Below, one piece after another: positions 1 through 8,740 of a stretch of DNA of 37,884 nt. Both the position numbers and the translations under genes were made by a program. Source of the stretch: Lachnospiraceae bacterium (lineage in GTDB: Bacteria; Bacillota; Clostridia; Lachnospirales; Lachnospiraceae); assembly GCA_021199655.1 (NCBI GenBank), contig JAJQHQ010000069.1, positions 1 through 37,884 of the forward strand. Direction: 5' to 3'. Each line of letters starts with the position of its first letter. The stretch's first letter is position 1. Under the pieces are notes generated by a model. That model was given only the letters and a program-made list of their open reading frames with translations, had not been told where the DNA came from and did not search any database.

Positions 1-600
1 ATCGTATGCCGGCTGGTCAATTATAGAAAAAATAAGGCTGTCTTAAAGAACATTCCGCATCGGCGTTTTCTCGATCTGTCCATTGTCTATTATTATCTCA
101 TGGAGAGCAGCCCCTTTGGAAGTGCCGGTATTCTTGTGCAGGACGCACATCTTTCCATGTGGGGGGTCAATCAGGAAGATCTGCATAATCAGGCGTTAAA
201 AAACACACGCTCACTGCTCCCCCCAAAGATGACTACACTTTCCCAGATGCTGGAAGAGCTCGATGAGCCTCCGCTTCCTCCGTCAGAAGGAGAAAGAGCT
301 TCCATGTATATTCTCACAAATGAGGATATGTGCAACGGGGCGGTCTGCATCTGCTTCAGGGATATCCTGCGTTCTGCCGGAGAAACGATTGGCAGTGATT
401 TCTATGTTCTGCCGAGCAGTATCCACGAATGTCTGCTTCTTCCCATTCAGGGATGGAATGCAAACGAACCAGGAAGGCTGCAGAGAATTGTCTCTGAGAT
501 CAACGAAAATTATGTATCAGATGAGGAATTCCTGTCCGACAGCATCTACCGCTACTCGCGGGACACCGGTCTGCTGGGGATTGCGGCACTTGAGATTTAG
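1..600 (+). CDS. DUF5688 family protein, C-terminal part (5' end outside window)
   Basis: The reading frame is open from the first base of the window to a TAG at 598-600, so the true start lies upstream. The first in-frame ATG at 100 is internal, because conserved-looking sequence (RLVNYRKN, then IPHRRFLDLSIVYYYL) precedes it. The remaining 199 residues resemble the C-terminal part of DUF5688 proteins, which are common in Lachnospiraceae and have no assigned function. Features that fit are GSAGILVQDAHLSMWGV, FYVLPSSIHECLLLP and a terminal YRYSRDTG. No membrane segment or signal is visible in this part. The family assignment is from memory of the pattern, not from a search. Confidence 0.75.
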   Translation: MVCRLVNYRKNKAVLKNIPHRRFLDLSIVYYYLMESSPFGSAGILVQDAHLSMWGVNQEDLHNQALKNTRSLLPPKMTTLSQMLEELDEPPLPPSEGERASMYILTNEDMCNGAVCICFRDILRSAGETIGSDFYVLPSSIHECLLLPIQGWNANEPGRLQRIVSEINENYVSDEEFLSDSIYRYSRDTGLLGIAALEI

Positions 601-664
601 AACTTGAAACGAACCAAATCTGTAAAAAGCTGTAAAAAGCCATAAGAAGCTGATACACAGAAAA

Positions 665-695
665 ACTCCGGCAGGATCTTTCATCCTGCCGGAGT
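665..695 (-). terminator. Rho-independent terminator of tRNA-Arg
   Basis: A perfect 13-bp inverted repeat (665-677 with 683-695, 5-base loop) is followed on the minus strand by a run of T (plus-strand A at 661-665). It lies directly downstream of the minus-strand tRNA. Confidence 0.9.
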
Positions 696-705
696 CATGG
701 GAAAC

Positions 706-777
706 GCACCTGGAGGGATTCGAACCCCCGCCACATGGTACCGGAAACCATTGCTCTATCCCCTGAGCTACAGGTGC
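706..777 (-). tRNA. tRNA-Arg (anticodon CCG)
   Basis: On the minus strand the sequence folds into a full cloverleaf. The acceptor stem is GCACCTG/CAGGTGC, the D stem GCTC/GAGC, the anticodon stem ATGGT/ACCAT with loop TTCCGGT, and the T loop TTCGAAT. The anticodon CCG reads CGG (Arg). No 3' CCA is encoded. It has its own promoter upstream and a strong terminator downstream, so it is a monocistronic tRNA unit. Confidence 0.95.
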
Positions 778-808
778 ATCTGTGTCTGATCATTTCAGCG
801 CAGAAGCT

Positions 809-837
809 ATAGTAGCATATTTTGCGTGGATTGTAAA
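809..837 (-). promoter_or_regulatory. Sigma-A type promoter of tRNA-Arg
   Basis: On the minus strand a TTTACA -35 box (832-837) is separated by 17 bp from a TACTAT -10 box (809-814), about 31 bp upstream of the mature tRNA 5' end. Spacing and position are ideal. Confidence 0.75.
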
Positions 838-967
838 GCGGAAAATTTATGCGGAAAACCGTTGTTTTTCCTTGATTTTCTGTACATACAGGGTTATTTT
901 TATAAGAACAGCAACCGACATGTCGTCCCTTGCTCAATCAAAAAAGGAATCCACAGGAGAATAGTTT

Positions 968-2329
968 ATGTTAATAAAAAACGGAACCATACTCTCTCCC
1001 GGCAGCCGGGAAGAATACCGCGCAGATCTTCGGATTACAGACGGGAAGATAGCAGAAATAGCTGTCCCCGGAGCGGCACTTGATGCGCAGGACGGCGAGG
1101 AAGTCATTGACGCTTCATCCTGTGTGGTGGCGCCGGGGCTTATCGATGTCCATGTGCACTTTCGCGATCCGGGATTCACATACAAGGAAGACCTGCACAC
1201 CGGTGCGTGCGCAGCCGCTGCCGGAGGCTTTACCACGGTCGTATGCATGGCCAATACAAAACCGGCCGTGGACAATCCGGAAACGCTTAACGATCTGGTT
1301 TCGCGCGCCAAAAAGGAAGATATCCGCATCCGTTTTGCGGCCGCCATTACCAAAAATCTCAGGGGACAGGAGCTGACTGAGTTTGAGCAGCTTGTCTCCC
1401 TTGGAGCCTGCGGTTTTACCGACGACGGCATTCCGCTGACCGACGCAAAGCTTGTCGAAACAGCCATGCGCCGGGCAAAAGCACTGGGTCTGCCGCTCTC
1501 GTTTCACGAGGAAGATCCTGCCTTTATTGAAAAAGCCGGAACCAACCGCACCGCACCGGCTATCGCTGAAAATATTCTGGTTGCCCGCGACTGCATGCTC
1601 TCCCGCTATACAGGCGCCGTGATCGACATCCAGCACATCAGCTCGGCCCGTTCTGTCGATCTGGTACGCGCTGAAAAAGATCTGGGCACTCCGGTGTTTG
1701 TCGAGGCCACGCCTCACCACTTCTCCCTGACGGAAGAGGCGGTTGAAAAATACGGGACTTTTGCCAAAATGAATCCGCCGCTGCGCACAGAAGCGGATCG
1801 ACAGGCCATCATCGCCGGGTTACAGGACGGTACCATTGATATCATCGCGACGGACCACGCGCCGCACAGCACGGAAGAAAAAAGCCGCGAAGATTTCTTC
1901 GCGGCGCCAAGCGGCATCATCGGACTGGAGACCTCATTGGCACTGGGCATTACCAGCCTCGTGCGCCCCGGTCATCTCACCCTGATGCAGCTGCTCGAAA
2001 AAATGACTGTCAATCCGGCCAGGCTATACCGCATCGATTCTCAGGCAAGACCGGGAAGCACACCGTATTCAGGCACAGATCCGGAAGCTTACGGTATCAC
2101 CACCCCCGGTTCTTCAAAACCCATTCCGGCTCCGGTACTGAACGACCGCGATCTTCTCTACGGCTCTATCCGCCCCGGGAGCGTGGCCGACCTCGTGATA
2201 TTCAATCCGGACGAGACCTTTGTTGCAGGCAATTATCAGTCAAAATCAGAAAACACGCCGTTCACCGGCATGGAGCTTTACGGCAAAATCCACTGCACCA
2301 TCTGTGATGGGCACATCATTAAATGGTGA
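968..2329 (+). CDS. pyrC: Dihydroorotase
   Basis: This 453-aa enzyme closes N-carbamoyl-aspartate to dihydroorotate, the third step of de novo pyrimidine synthesis, in the cytoplasm. It is a class I (zinc amidohydrolase) type: the metal-binding motif DVHVHFRDPG is near residue 60 and the active-site segment ATDHAPHS near residue 295. An AGGAGA ribosome binding site precedes the ATG. It is slightly longer than the usual ~425-430 aa, and a Pro/Gly/Ser-rich stretch around residues 355-395 probably accounts for the excess. No other pyr genes are adjacent. It stands alone on the plus strand, and its last 11 bases overlap the 3' end of the convergent transglutaminase-like gene. Confidence 0.95.
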   Translation: MLIKNGTILSPGSREEYRADLRITDGKIAEIAVPGAALDAQDGEEVIDASSCVVAPGLIDVHVHFRDPGFTYKEDLHTGACAAAAGGFTTVVCMANTKPAVDNPETLNDLVSRAKKEDIRIRFAAAITKNLRGQELTEFEQLVSLGACGFTDDGIPLTDAKLVETAMRRAKALGLPLSFHEEDPAFIEKAGTNRTAPAIAENILVARDCMLSRYTGAVIDIQHISSARSVDLVRAEKDLGTPVFVEATPHHFSLTEEAVEKYGTFAKMNPPLRTEADRQAIIAGLQDGTIDIIATDHAPHSTEEKSREDFFAAPSGIIGLETSLALGITSLVRPGHLTLMQLLEKMTVNPARLYRIDSQARPGSTPYSGTDPEAYGITTPGSSKPIPAPVLNDRDLLYGSIRPGSVADLVIFNPDETFVAGNYQSKSENTPFTGMELYGKIHCTICDGHIIKW

Positions 2330-3122
2330 TCACATACGCCCGGTTTTTCGCGTAGTTGGGCACATTCTTACCTGTCGTACCGTATTTCATACCGCAGTAA
2401 TTATGTGCCTTATCCGCTCTTGCCCAGTCCGGATCATAGACGTAATTGCCGATCTCCGCCCAGCCGTGTCCGCCTGAGGACACGGCGCTTGCTTTGTAGC
2501 CTACCGCATTAGCCAGATAAGCAAACACAACGCCATAGCTGAAACAGCTTCCCGTCCGGTCTCCCGATACAAAAAAACGTTTTGCATAGTAAAGATCCCA
2601 GTTGTTCTTCGAATAAAACGCACCTGTGCTCCGATACTGCATATAATTCTTCGTATACTCAAAGCACTTCTTCAGCTTCTGCTTTTTCGTATCACTGGGT
2701 TTCGTGATCGAACGCATGATCACATTTGCCTTATACAGGATCGGCAGCTTCTGCTTGCTATACGAAGTAATCTTCGCCCTGCCGTTCTTCTGTAAAGTGA
2801 TTCCATTCACCTTTTTCGACGTAACCATATAGCCGTTTTTGCCATTTGCAATATTAAAGAAATAATAATACTTGCCAATCTTCTGCCAGCCAGTACGCTG
2901 AACCCCGTTTTTATCAAAATAGTAATACTTACCGTCAATCTGCTTTCTTCCATTCTTCAGCAGATTGCCGGACTCATCGTAATAATAAACCTTTTTTGCT
3001 TTACTGGTATACCAGCCCGTCCGTTCCGTTTCCGCCGCCATCACTGCACAGGAGCCGAGCGCCAGCACCATAGCCGCGATCAGAATGCCAAACAGTACCC
3101 GAAGCGTTCTCCTCTTTTCCAT
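2319..3122 (-). CDS. Exported cell-wall-binding protein with transglutaminase-like domain
   Basis: The 267-aa product begins with a basic/hydrophobic export signal. It contains LGSC at residues 22-25, which could be a lipobox, and MAAE near residue 30, which could be a signal peptidase I site. Residues ~36-120 are aromatic/Gly repeats of the choline/cell-wall-binding type (WYTSKAKKVYYYDESGNLL, KYYYFDKNGVQRTGW). Residues ~150-267 look like a transglutaminase-like cysteine protease fold, with Cys193 (GSCFSYG), His219 (GGHGWAEI) and Asp230 or Asp232 (YVYDPDW) as the likely triad. It is therefore probably a surface peptidoglycan- or protein-processing enzyme, with unknown substrate. The family is expanded in Lachnospiraceae. 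A GGGAG ribosome binding site precedes the ATG. Confidence 0.8.
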   Translation of the reverse strand: MEKRRTLRVLFGILIAAMVLALGSCAVMAAETERTGWYTSKAKKVYYYDESGNLLKNGRKQIDGKYYYFDKNGVQRTGWQKIGKYYYFFNIANGKNGYMVTSKKVNGITLQKNGRAKITSYSKQKLPILYKANVIMRSITKPSDTKKQKLKKCFEYTKNYMQYRSTGAFYSKNNWDLYYAKRFFVSGDRTGSCFSYGVVFAYLANAVGYKASAVSSGGHGWAEIGNYVYDPDWARADKAHNYCGMKYGTTGKNVPNYAKNRAYVITI

Positions 3123-3147
3123 ATACTCATTCTCCCTTTCATAATTC

Positions 3148-3167
3148 GTAACTGTTCAGTACCTTCA
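3148..3167. repeat. Terminal fragment of inverted-repeat element family 1
   Basis: Twenty bases are identical to the outer end of the full-length element at 9809-9943 (beginning GTAACTGTTCAG). Only this end is present. It lies between yqeG and the transglutaminase-like gene, and its last three bases form the yqeG stop codon. Confidence 0.7.
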
Positions 3168-3668
3168 GGAACGTTTTTGCCGTTTCCCGTAAAAGTACAG
3201 CACAATCCTCTCCAGATACCGCTTCAGCACAATCTGGATCTCCTCTTTTGGGTGAATCGGCTTTGTGAGTATGGAATACAAACCCGTGCGTCTGGCGCCA
3301 TAAATATCCGTAAAGATCTGATCACCGACAAACAGCGTCGTCGATCTGGTCGTACCCATGAGCTCCATTGCGCGCACATACCCCTTCCTCGAAGGCTTAT
3401 GCGCATTCTCAACAAAAAACGCGCCGATGTCCTTATTAAACAGATCCACACGCTCCCTTTGATTATTCGAGAGCAGGCAGCACGCGAACCCCAGAGAATT
3501 CAGATACGAAAACAGCGACCTCGCCCGCGCATCCGCCGGCGCTCCATGCGGCACCAGCGTATTATCAATATCAAAAATAATCCCGCGGTACCCCCGCCGG
3601 TAAAACTCCGCGTAATCAATCCCATACGCCGAATCTAAATACTCATCTGGATAGAAACATTCCAACAT
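3165..3668 (-). CDS. yqeG: YqeG family HAD IIIA-type phosphatase
   Basis: This 167-aa protein is a HAD-superfamily hydrolase of subfamily IIIA. Motif I is FDIDNTLVPHG (both Asp near residues 32-34), motif II is the LLSNNQRERV segment, a motif III Lys is in HKPSRKGYV, and motif IV is FVGDQIFTDIYGA. The family is widespread in Firmicutes; the substrate is uncertain. A GGAG ribosome binding site lies upstream of the chosen ATG. The stop codon lies in the end of a repeat element, so the extreme C-terminus (GKRQKRS) may have been reshaped by the element. Confidence 0.9.
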   Translation of the reverse strand: MLECFYPDEYLDSAYGIDYAEFYRRGYRGIIFDIDNTLVPHGAPADARARSLFSYLNSLGFACCLLSNNQRERVDLFNKDIGAFFVENAHKPSRKGYVRAMELMGTTRSTTLFVGDQIFTDIYGARRTGLYSILTKPIHPKEEIQIVLKRYLERIVLYFYGKRQKRS

Positions 3669-3795
3669 ACAATTCTGCTCCTTAAAATTTCCGAGCCGTT
3701 ACGTTTTCTCTTTAATTGTTTTCCAATTTATTCTGAAAAAATCAAATTTTAGTTCACAGTGAATCAAATATTTCCTGCGTCTGTGAAATCAACAC

Positions 3796-3942
3796 CGCCC
3801 GGATTGGCACGGGGCTGACGAGGACTATTAAAGACTGCGCCGGTTCTTAGCGAAATCGAGCATCTGCGAAGATTGAGCTTAGCACCGCTGCGCAGTTTTA
3901 TAAGCGCGAGCGTGTCCGAGTCAGTTTTGTGCCAGCCGGGCG
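3796..3942. repeat. Structured intergenic element downstream of polC
   Basis: The 286-base gap between polC and yqeG holds a ~147-base imperfect inverted repeat. The outer arms CGCCCGG..TGGCAC (3796-3810) pair with GTGCCAGCCGGGCG (3929-3942). Inner arms with CTGAC/GTCAG and AAGACTGCGC/GCGCAGTTTT also pair. The centre contains an imperfect direct repeat (GCGAAATCGAGC and GCGAAGATTGAGC, each near a CTTAGC). There is no poly-U tract, so it is not a simple terminator. The form suggests a dispersed palindromic repeat or a structured RNA at the polC 3' end. I cannot assign it to a named family. Confidence 0.55.
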
Positions 3943-3954
3943 TTTCTTTATAAT

Positions 3955-6900
3955 TTATGACACCAGATCGAAGATCGACAACTGATTCGTCTCCGGCAGC
4001 CCGTCGAGGATCTTCAGGTCGACCAGCAGATCCGTCATCGTTTTTCCGACTTTTGCGCGTGTCATAAAATCGTCCAGCGACAGGAACGGTCCGTCCTTGC
4101 AGGCATCCACGATGGAGGCCGCCGCTTTTTCGCCGAGGCCTGAGATGGAGCTTAAGGACGGCATCAGGTCGTTGCCGACGATCTGGAAGCGGGTCGCCTG
4201 CGCCTTGTAGATGTCGATGGGGACAAAGTTGAGTCCGCGTGCGTACATCTCGAGGACACTCTTCATATCCTTGTAGGTGTCCTGCTCTTTTTTACTTAAG
4301 GTATCCATGCGTTTTTCGTAGTCCGCCATATGGTAGAGCAGCTTTTCTTTTCCAAGACACATTAGCTCGTAGTCAAAGCCCGACGCACGGATGCTGAAGT
4401 AGGCCGCGTAGTAGGCCTGCGGATAATTGATCTTGCAGTAAGCGATGCGCCATGCCATCATAACGTAGGCAGCCGCATGCGCCTTCGGGAACATGTATTT
4501 GATCTTCTTGCAGGACCAGATATACCAGTCCGGCACATCGTGCGCGATCATCTCTGTCTCCCATTCCGGTTTCAGGCCCTTGCCCTTGCGGACGCTCTCC
4601 ATGATGGTGAAGGAAAGCTCACTGTCGAGGCCTTTGCCGATCAGGTAGATCATGATATCATCACGCGTACAGATAGCGGTAGAAATCGTCGCCTTTCCCT
4701 CCTGGATCAGGGTCTGCGCGTTGCCAAGCCACACGTCCGTGCCATGCGCCAGACCTGCGATTCGGACAAGGTCGGAAAAATGAGTCGGTTTTGTATCGAT
4801 CAGCATCTGCATGGCAAATTCGGTGCCGAACTCCGGGATGCCAAGGGAGCCGAGCGGTACGCCGCCGATATCGTCCGGCGTAATGCCGAGCGCTTCTGTA
4901 CTTGTGAACAGGGACATCACACCCGGGTCATCAAGCGGAATCTCCTTCGGGTCGAGGCCTGTCAGATCCTGCAGCATACGAATCATGGTCGGATCATCGT
5001 GTCCGAGAATATCAAGCTTCAGCAGGTTGTGATCGATCGAGTGATAGTCAAAATGCGTCGTTACAATATCCGTCGTCATATCATTCGCCGGATGCTGCAC
5101 CGGAGTAAAGGAATCAATCTCTTCCCCGATCGGCAGCACGATGATGCCGCCGGGATGCTGTCCGGTCGTGCGCCGCACACCAACGCAGCCCTGCACCAGA
5201 CGGTCGATCTCGCAGTTTCTCTTATGGACGTTGCGCTCCTCATAGTAATTTTTCACATAACCAAACGCGGTCTTGTCCGCCAGCGTACCGATCGTGCCGG
5301 CGCGGTAGGTCTGCCCGGCACCGAAAATAACCTCCGTATATTTGTGCGCCTTGCTCTGGTATTCTCCGGAGAAATTGAGGTCGATATCCGGCTCCTTATT
5401 TCCCTTAAATCCCAGGAAGGTCTCGAACGGAATGTCAAAGCCTTCCTTATGTAACTTCGTGCCGCAGTTCGGACAGATCTTATCCGGCATATCGCAGCCC
5501 GCCATACCGGCGTATTTTTTTACCTCCTCGGAGTCAAAATCGCTGTAATGGCAGTTCGGGCAGATGTAATGCGGACTCAACGGATTGACCTCCGTGATAC
5601 CGGACATCGTCGCCACGAAAGACGAACCGACCGAACCACGCGAGCCGACCAGATAGCCGTCCGCGTTGGATTTCCACACCAGCTTCTGCGCGATGATATA
5701 CATTACGGCGAATCCGTTGGAAATAATGGAATTCAGTTCGCGCTCCAGGCGTTCCGATACGATCGGCGGCAGCTCCTCGCCATAGATCTCATGCGCTTTC
5801 TCATAACACAGATTCCGCAGGATCTGGTCGGAATTCTCGATCACAGGCGGACACTTATCCGGGCGCACCGGCTCGATCCGCTCGCACATATTCGCGATCT
5901 TATTGGTGTTCGTGACTACGACCTCATAGGCCTTGTCCTCGCCCAGGTAGGCAAACTCCTGCAGCATCTCCTCGGTCGTACGCAGGTAAAGCGGAGCCTG
6001 CTGGTCCGCGTCCTTGAACTTACGCATCGCCATGATGATGCGGCGGTAGATCTCATCCTGTGGGTCGAGAAAATGAACGTCGCAGGTTGCCACGACTGGC
6101 TTATGATACTGTTCTCCCAGCTCCACAATCCGGCGGTTGAGTTCTTTCAGGTCTTCCACCGTTTTCCGATCCTCGTAATCCTCCCGCGTCATAAACATGT
6201 TGTTGTCCAGCGGCTGAATCTCCAGATAGTCATAAAACTCAACCAGTCCTGCCACTTCCGGCGCCGCCGCGCCCCGCAGAAGCGCCTGATACAGCTCTCC
6301 CGCCTCGCAGGCAGAGCCGATCAGAAGTCCCTCCCGGTATTGCTGCAGCAGGCTCTTGGGAATACGCGGTCTGCGGTTGTAGTATTCGAGATGTGACCGG
6401 GAAACCAGACGGTAGAGGTTCGTTCTCCCGACCTCATTTGCCGCCTGGATGATCACATGATAGGTCGGCTGCTTTTTGATCTGGTCTGTCGAAGAATGCC
6501 CCAGTTCATTTAAGCCCGCCAGCGTGGTGATTCCGCGCTTTTTCAACATATCCAGAAACTTTTCAAAGATCTCCGCGGTGCAGCCCGCATCGTCCACAGC
6601 ACGATGATGGTGTCCCAGCGGAACACCGACCGCTTTCGCCACCGTATCCAGCTTAAACCGGTTCAGCGCAGGCAGCAACACGCGCGCGATGGCCACCGTG
6701 TCCACCGCAGTCTTATCGCAGGGGATGGACAGGCGGCGACAGTTCTCTTCAATAAAACTCATATCAAACGAAGCATTGTGTGCCACCATGACACAGCCTT
6801 CGCAGAATTTCATAAACTCCGGCAGGATTGTCTCAATCGTCGGCGAGTCCATGACCATATTGTCATTGATACTCGTCAGTTCTTCAATGCGGAACGGGAT

Positions 6901-8616
6901 CGGCACCTCCGGGTTGACAAAGGTGCTGTATTTATCGGTGATCCGGCCGCCCTGCACCTTCACAGCGCCGATCTCGATAATGCGGCTGTTCTGTGGAGAA
7001 AAGCCGGTCGTCTCCAGATCAAAGACGACAAAATCCACATCCAGGTCCTGTCCTTTTTCATTAACGGCGATTTCTTTCAGGTCGTCCACCAGATACCCTT
7101 CCAGACCATAAATGACCTTGAAATCGCTGCCGGAAGGCACCGCGTGATTCGCGTCCGGGAAGGCCTGCACATCGCCGTGGTCCGTAATGGCAATGGCTTT
7201 CTGCCCCCAGCTGATGGCTCTGGCAATAATATCCTTGACATCAGAAACACCGTCCATGTCACTCATCTTCGTATGGCAATGCAGCTCGACACGCTTTTCA
7301 ACTGCCTTGTCCTCACGCTTCACACGGAAATCGGCAATCTTTTTGATTCCCTGAATATTGCCGATCGTCAGCTGACTGTCAAAACGGTCGATCGTCGTCA
7401 CGCCGCTTAAACAGATAAAGGTTCCCGCCTTGATTGCCGCGGCTACTTCTTCTGTCTGCTCTTTCCGCAGAAACATCTTCACGGCGATCGTGTCCGTAAA
7501 ATCAGTGATCGTAAAAATAAAGAGCGTTTTTTCGATCCGAAGCTCCCGCTGTTCTACCGTGAGTACCTGCCCGCGCAGGATCACGCTGCCAACCTCTCCG
7601 GTAATCGTCTCGATCGGCATCGGCTCGCCTTCAAAGTCCCGTCCGTAGAGGACGTCCGGGTTGTCTGAACGGCGGACGCTGCCGGAGTAATCGGAAGAGA
7701 AACTGCGTTTCTTCTGAAATTTTCCGCCAGAAAAACGATCATTTCCGTTTGCAGAGCGTCCTCCGCCACCGGCCGAATTGCCCGCTGCAGAACCGGAATT
7801 GCCTGCATGAGGATTTCCGCCGCCAGCCGCACCGGCTGCGTCTCCGGACATATTTAGCATGCGGGACGCCGCGCCTGCCTGACCCGTACCCTGTGAAGCA
7901 TTTGCTGCTTTGGCAGTCCCATCCGTCCCCTGATCTCGCATCTCATTTGATGAGCCATACGGATCCGCTGCTGCGAAAGCTCCGCCCGTAAGGTCAGCTG
8001 TTCCAGCCTCCGCACCGTCTTCTCCCTGACAGGCTTTCCGGTAATTCCGCGAGATCGCAGCCACTTCCTGATCCAGTTCCAGCTGCGCCTGTTCGCTTCT
8101 GCGGCTTCTGACAGGGGCAGCACGCTCGGCACTCACATGAAAATCCAGTCCGCAGCGTTCGCAGAAAATCTTCTCCAGAATGGAAAGCAGCTCTTTTTCT
8201 TTTCCATCCGCCACAACCGAATCCGGAATCAGAAGACGCAGCGTATTCGCATCCGTGAATTCCTTTTTTGCCTGATGAAAAAGATTTCCCAACAGGGCAT
8301 TATAGTTCTTTAGTTCCAGTGAAATGCTGTCCTCATAGAGCGGCATCAGTTTCTCCGGCGTATACTGATCCGACAGATGAAAGTGCTCGATCAGCTTCAC
8401 GGTAAGAGCTGACTGCGGAAAAAGCTGATCTTTGATCTTTGATTCCAGCGCCAGAATATTCTTTTTGAAAATGAGACGGTCACTCTCGATATAGACATGC
8501 AGAAAATCACGGCGATGGTTCATCGTCACGCGGTCTACGGTCACATATTCCAAAAGTCCGGCCAGAGTTCCTTCCACCTCAAGAGATGGAAAGACCTCTG
8601 TAAACGACTTGCTCAT
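3955..8616 (-). CDS. polC: DNA polymerase III alpha subunit, PolC type
   Basis: The 1553-aa replicative DNA polymerase of low-GC Gram-positives. In order: an N-terminal domain (~1-180); a low-complexity Gly/Asn/Ala/Ser linker (~185-315); an OB-fold (~335-430); a PHP domain (VELHCHTKMSDMDG, AITDHGD) split by the DEDD 3'-5' exonuclease (FDLETTGFSPQNSRIIEIG, HNASFD, HHRAVDDA); a zinc-finger-like CPNC...CPNCGTKL segment; and the catalytic palm with PDIDLNFSGEYQ and the C-terminal KAHAAAYVMMAW region. An AGGAGAG ribosome binding site precedes the ATG. It is longer than the typical ~1440-1460 aa, and the excess is mainly the disordered linker. It follows ispG, an adjacency common in Clostridia, but an element remnant lies between them. 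Confidence 0.97.
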   Translation of the reverse strand: MSKSFTEVFPSLEVEGTLAGLLEYVTVDRVTMNHRRDFLHVYIESDRLIFKKNILALESKIKDQLFPQSALTVKLIEHFHLSDQYTPEKLMPLYEDSISLELKNYNALLGNLFHQAKKEFTDANTLRLLIPDSVVADGKEKELLSILEKIFCERCGLDFHVSAERAAPVRSRRSEQAQLELDQEVAAISRNYRKACQGEDGAEAGTADLTGGAFAAADPYGSSNEMRDQGTDGTAKAANASQGTGQAGAASRMLNMSGDAAGAAGGGNPHAGNSGSAAGNSAGGGGRSANGNDRFSGGKFQKKRSFSSDYSGSVRRSDNPDVLYGRDFEGEPMPIETITGEVGSVILRGQVLTVEQRELRIEKTLFIFTITDFTDTIAVKMFLRKEQTEEVAAAIKAGTFICLSGVTTIDRFDSQLTIGNIQGIKKIADFRVKREDKAVEKRVELHCHTKMSDMDGVSDVKDIIARAISWGQKAIAITDHGDVQAFPDANHAVPSGSDFKVIYGLEGYLVDDLKEIAVNEKGQDLDVDFVVFDLETTGFSPQNSRIIEIGAVKVQGGRITDKYSTFVNPEVPIPFRIEELTSINDNMVMDSPTIETILPEFMKFCEGCVMVAHNASFDMSFIEENCRRLSIPCDKTAVDTVAIARVLLPALNRFKLDTVAKAVGVPLGHHHRAVDDAGCTAEIFEKFLDMLKKRGITTLAGLNELGHSSTDQIKKQPTYHVIIQAANEVGRTNLYRLVSRSHLEYYNRRPRIPKSLLQQYREGLLIGSACEAGELYQALLRGAAAPEVAGLVEFYDYLEIQPLDNNMFMTREDYEDRKTVEDLKELNRRIVELGEQYHKPVVATCDVHFLDPQDEIYRRIIMAMRKFKDADQQAPLYLRTTEEMLQEFAYLGEDKAYEVVVTNTNKIANMCERIEPVRPDKCPPVIENSDQILRNLCYEKAHEIYGEELPPIVSERLERELNSIISNGFAVMYIIAQKLVWKSNADGYLVGSRGSVGSSFVATMSGITEVNPLSPHYICPNCHYSDFDSEEVKKYAGMAGCDMPDKICPNCGTKLHKEGFDIPFETFLGFKGNKEPDIDLNFSGEYQSKAHKYTEVIFGAGQTYRAGTIGTLADKTAFGYVKNYYEERNVHKRNCEIDRLVQGCVGVRRTTGQHPGGIIVLPIGEEIDSFTPVQHPANDMTTDIVTTHFDYHSIDHNLLKLDILGHDDPTMIRMLQDLTGLDPKEIPLDDPGVMSLFTSTEALGITPDDIGGVPLGSLGIPEFGTEFAMQMLIDTKPTHFSDLVRIAGLAHGTDVWLGNAQTLIQEGKATISTAICTRDDIMIYLIGKGLDSELSFTIMESVRKGKGLKPEWETEMIAHDVPDWYIWSCKKIKYMFPKAHAAAYVMMAWRIAYCKINYPQAYYAAYFSIRASGFDYELMCLGKEKLLYHMADYEKRMDTLSKKEQDTYKDMKSVLEMYARGLNFVPIDIYKAQATRFQIVGNDLMPSLSSISGLGEKAAASIVDACKDGPFLSLDDFMTRAKVGKTMTDLLVDLKILDGLPETNQLSIFDLVS

Positions 8617-8676
8617 GCACGTTTCTCTCCTTTAGCATCCCGACATCTGCGAAAGTCATGCTATGTATGCTATATA

Positions 8677-8730
8677 TTTTCATACAGTACCTCGCAGCAG
8701 GTGCAAGGTACTGTACTGAATAATTACCAT
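8677..8730. repeat. Inverted-repeat element family 1, half copy
   Basis: Matches the right-hand half of the full element at 9809-9943. It starts TTTTCATAC, continues with the conserved hairpin (ACAGTACCT at 8684-8692 with AGGTACTGT at 8706-8714) and ends CTGAATAATTACCAT. The left half is missing. It occupies the ispG-polC gap and could act as an intercistronic RNA hairpin. Confidence 0.75.
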
Positions 8731-8740
8731 GCTTTCACAA

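Noticed and set aside
621-640. Tandem copy of a 10-mer (TGTAAAAAGC twice)
   Set aside because: Only two short copies just after a stop codon; likely chance.
695-937. 80-aa open frame on the minus strand
   Set aside because: It runs through the tRNA-Arg gene and its promoter; not a protein gene.
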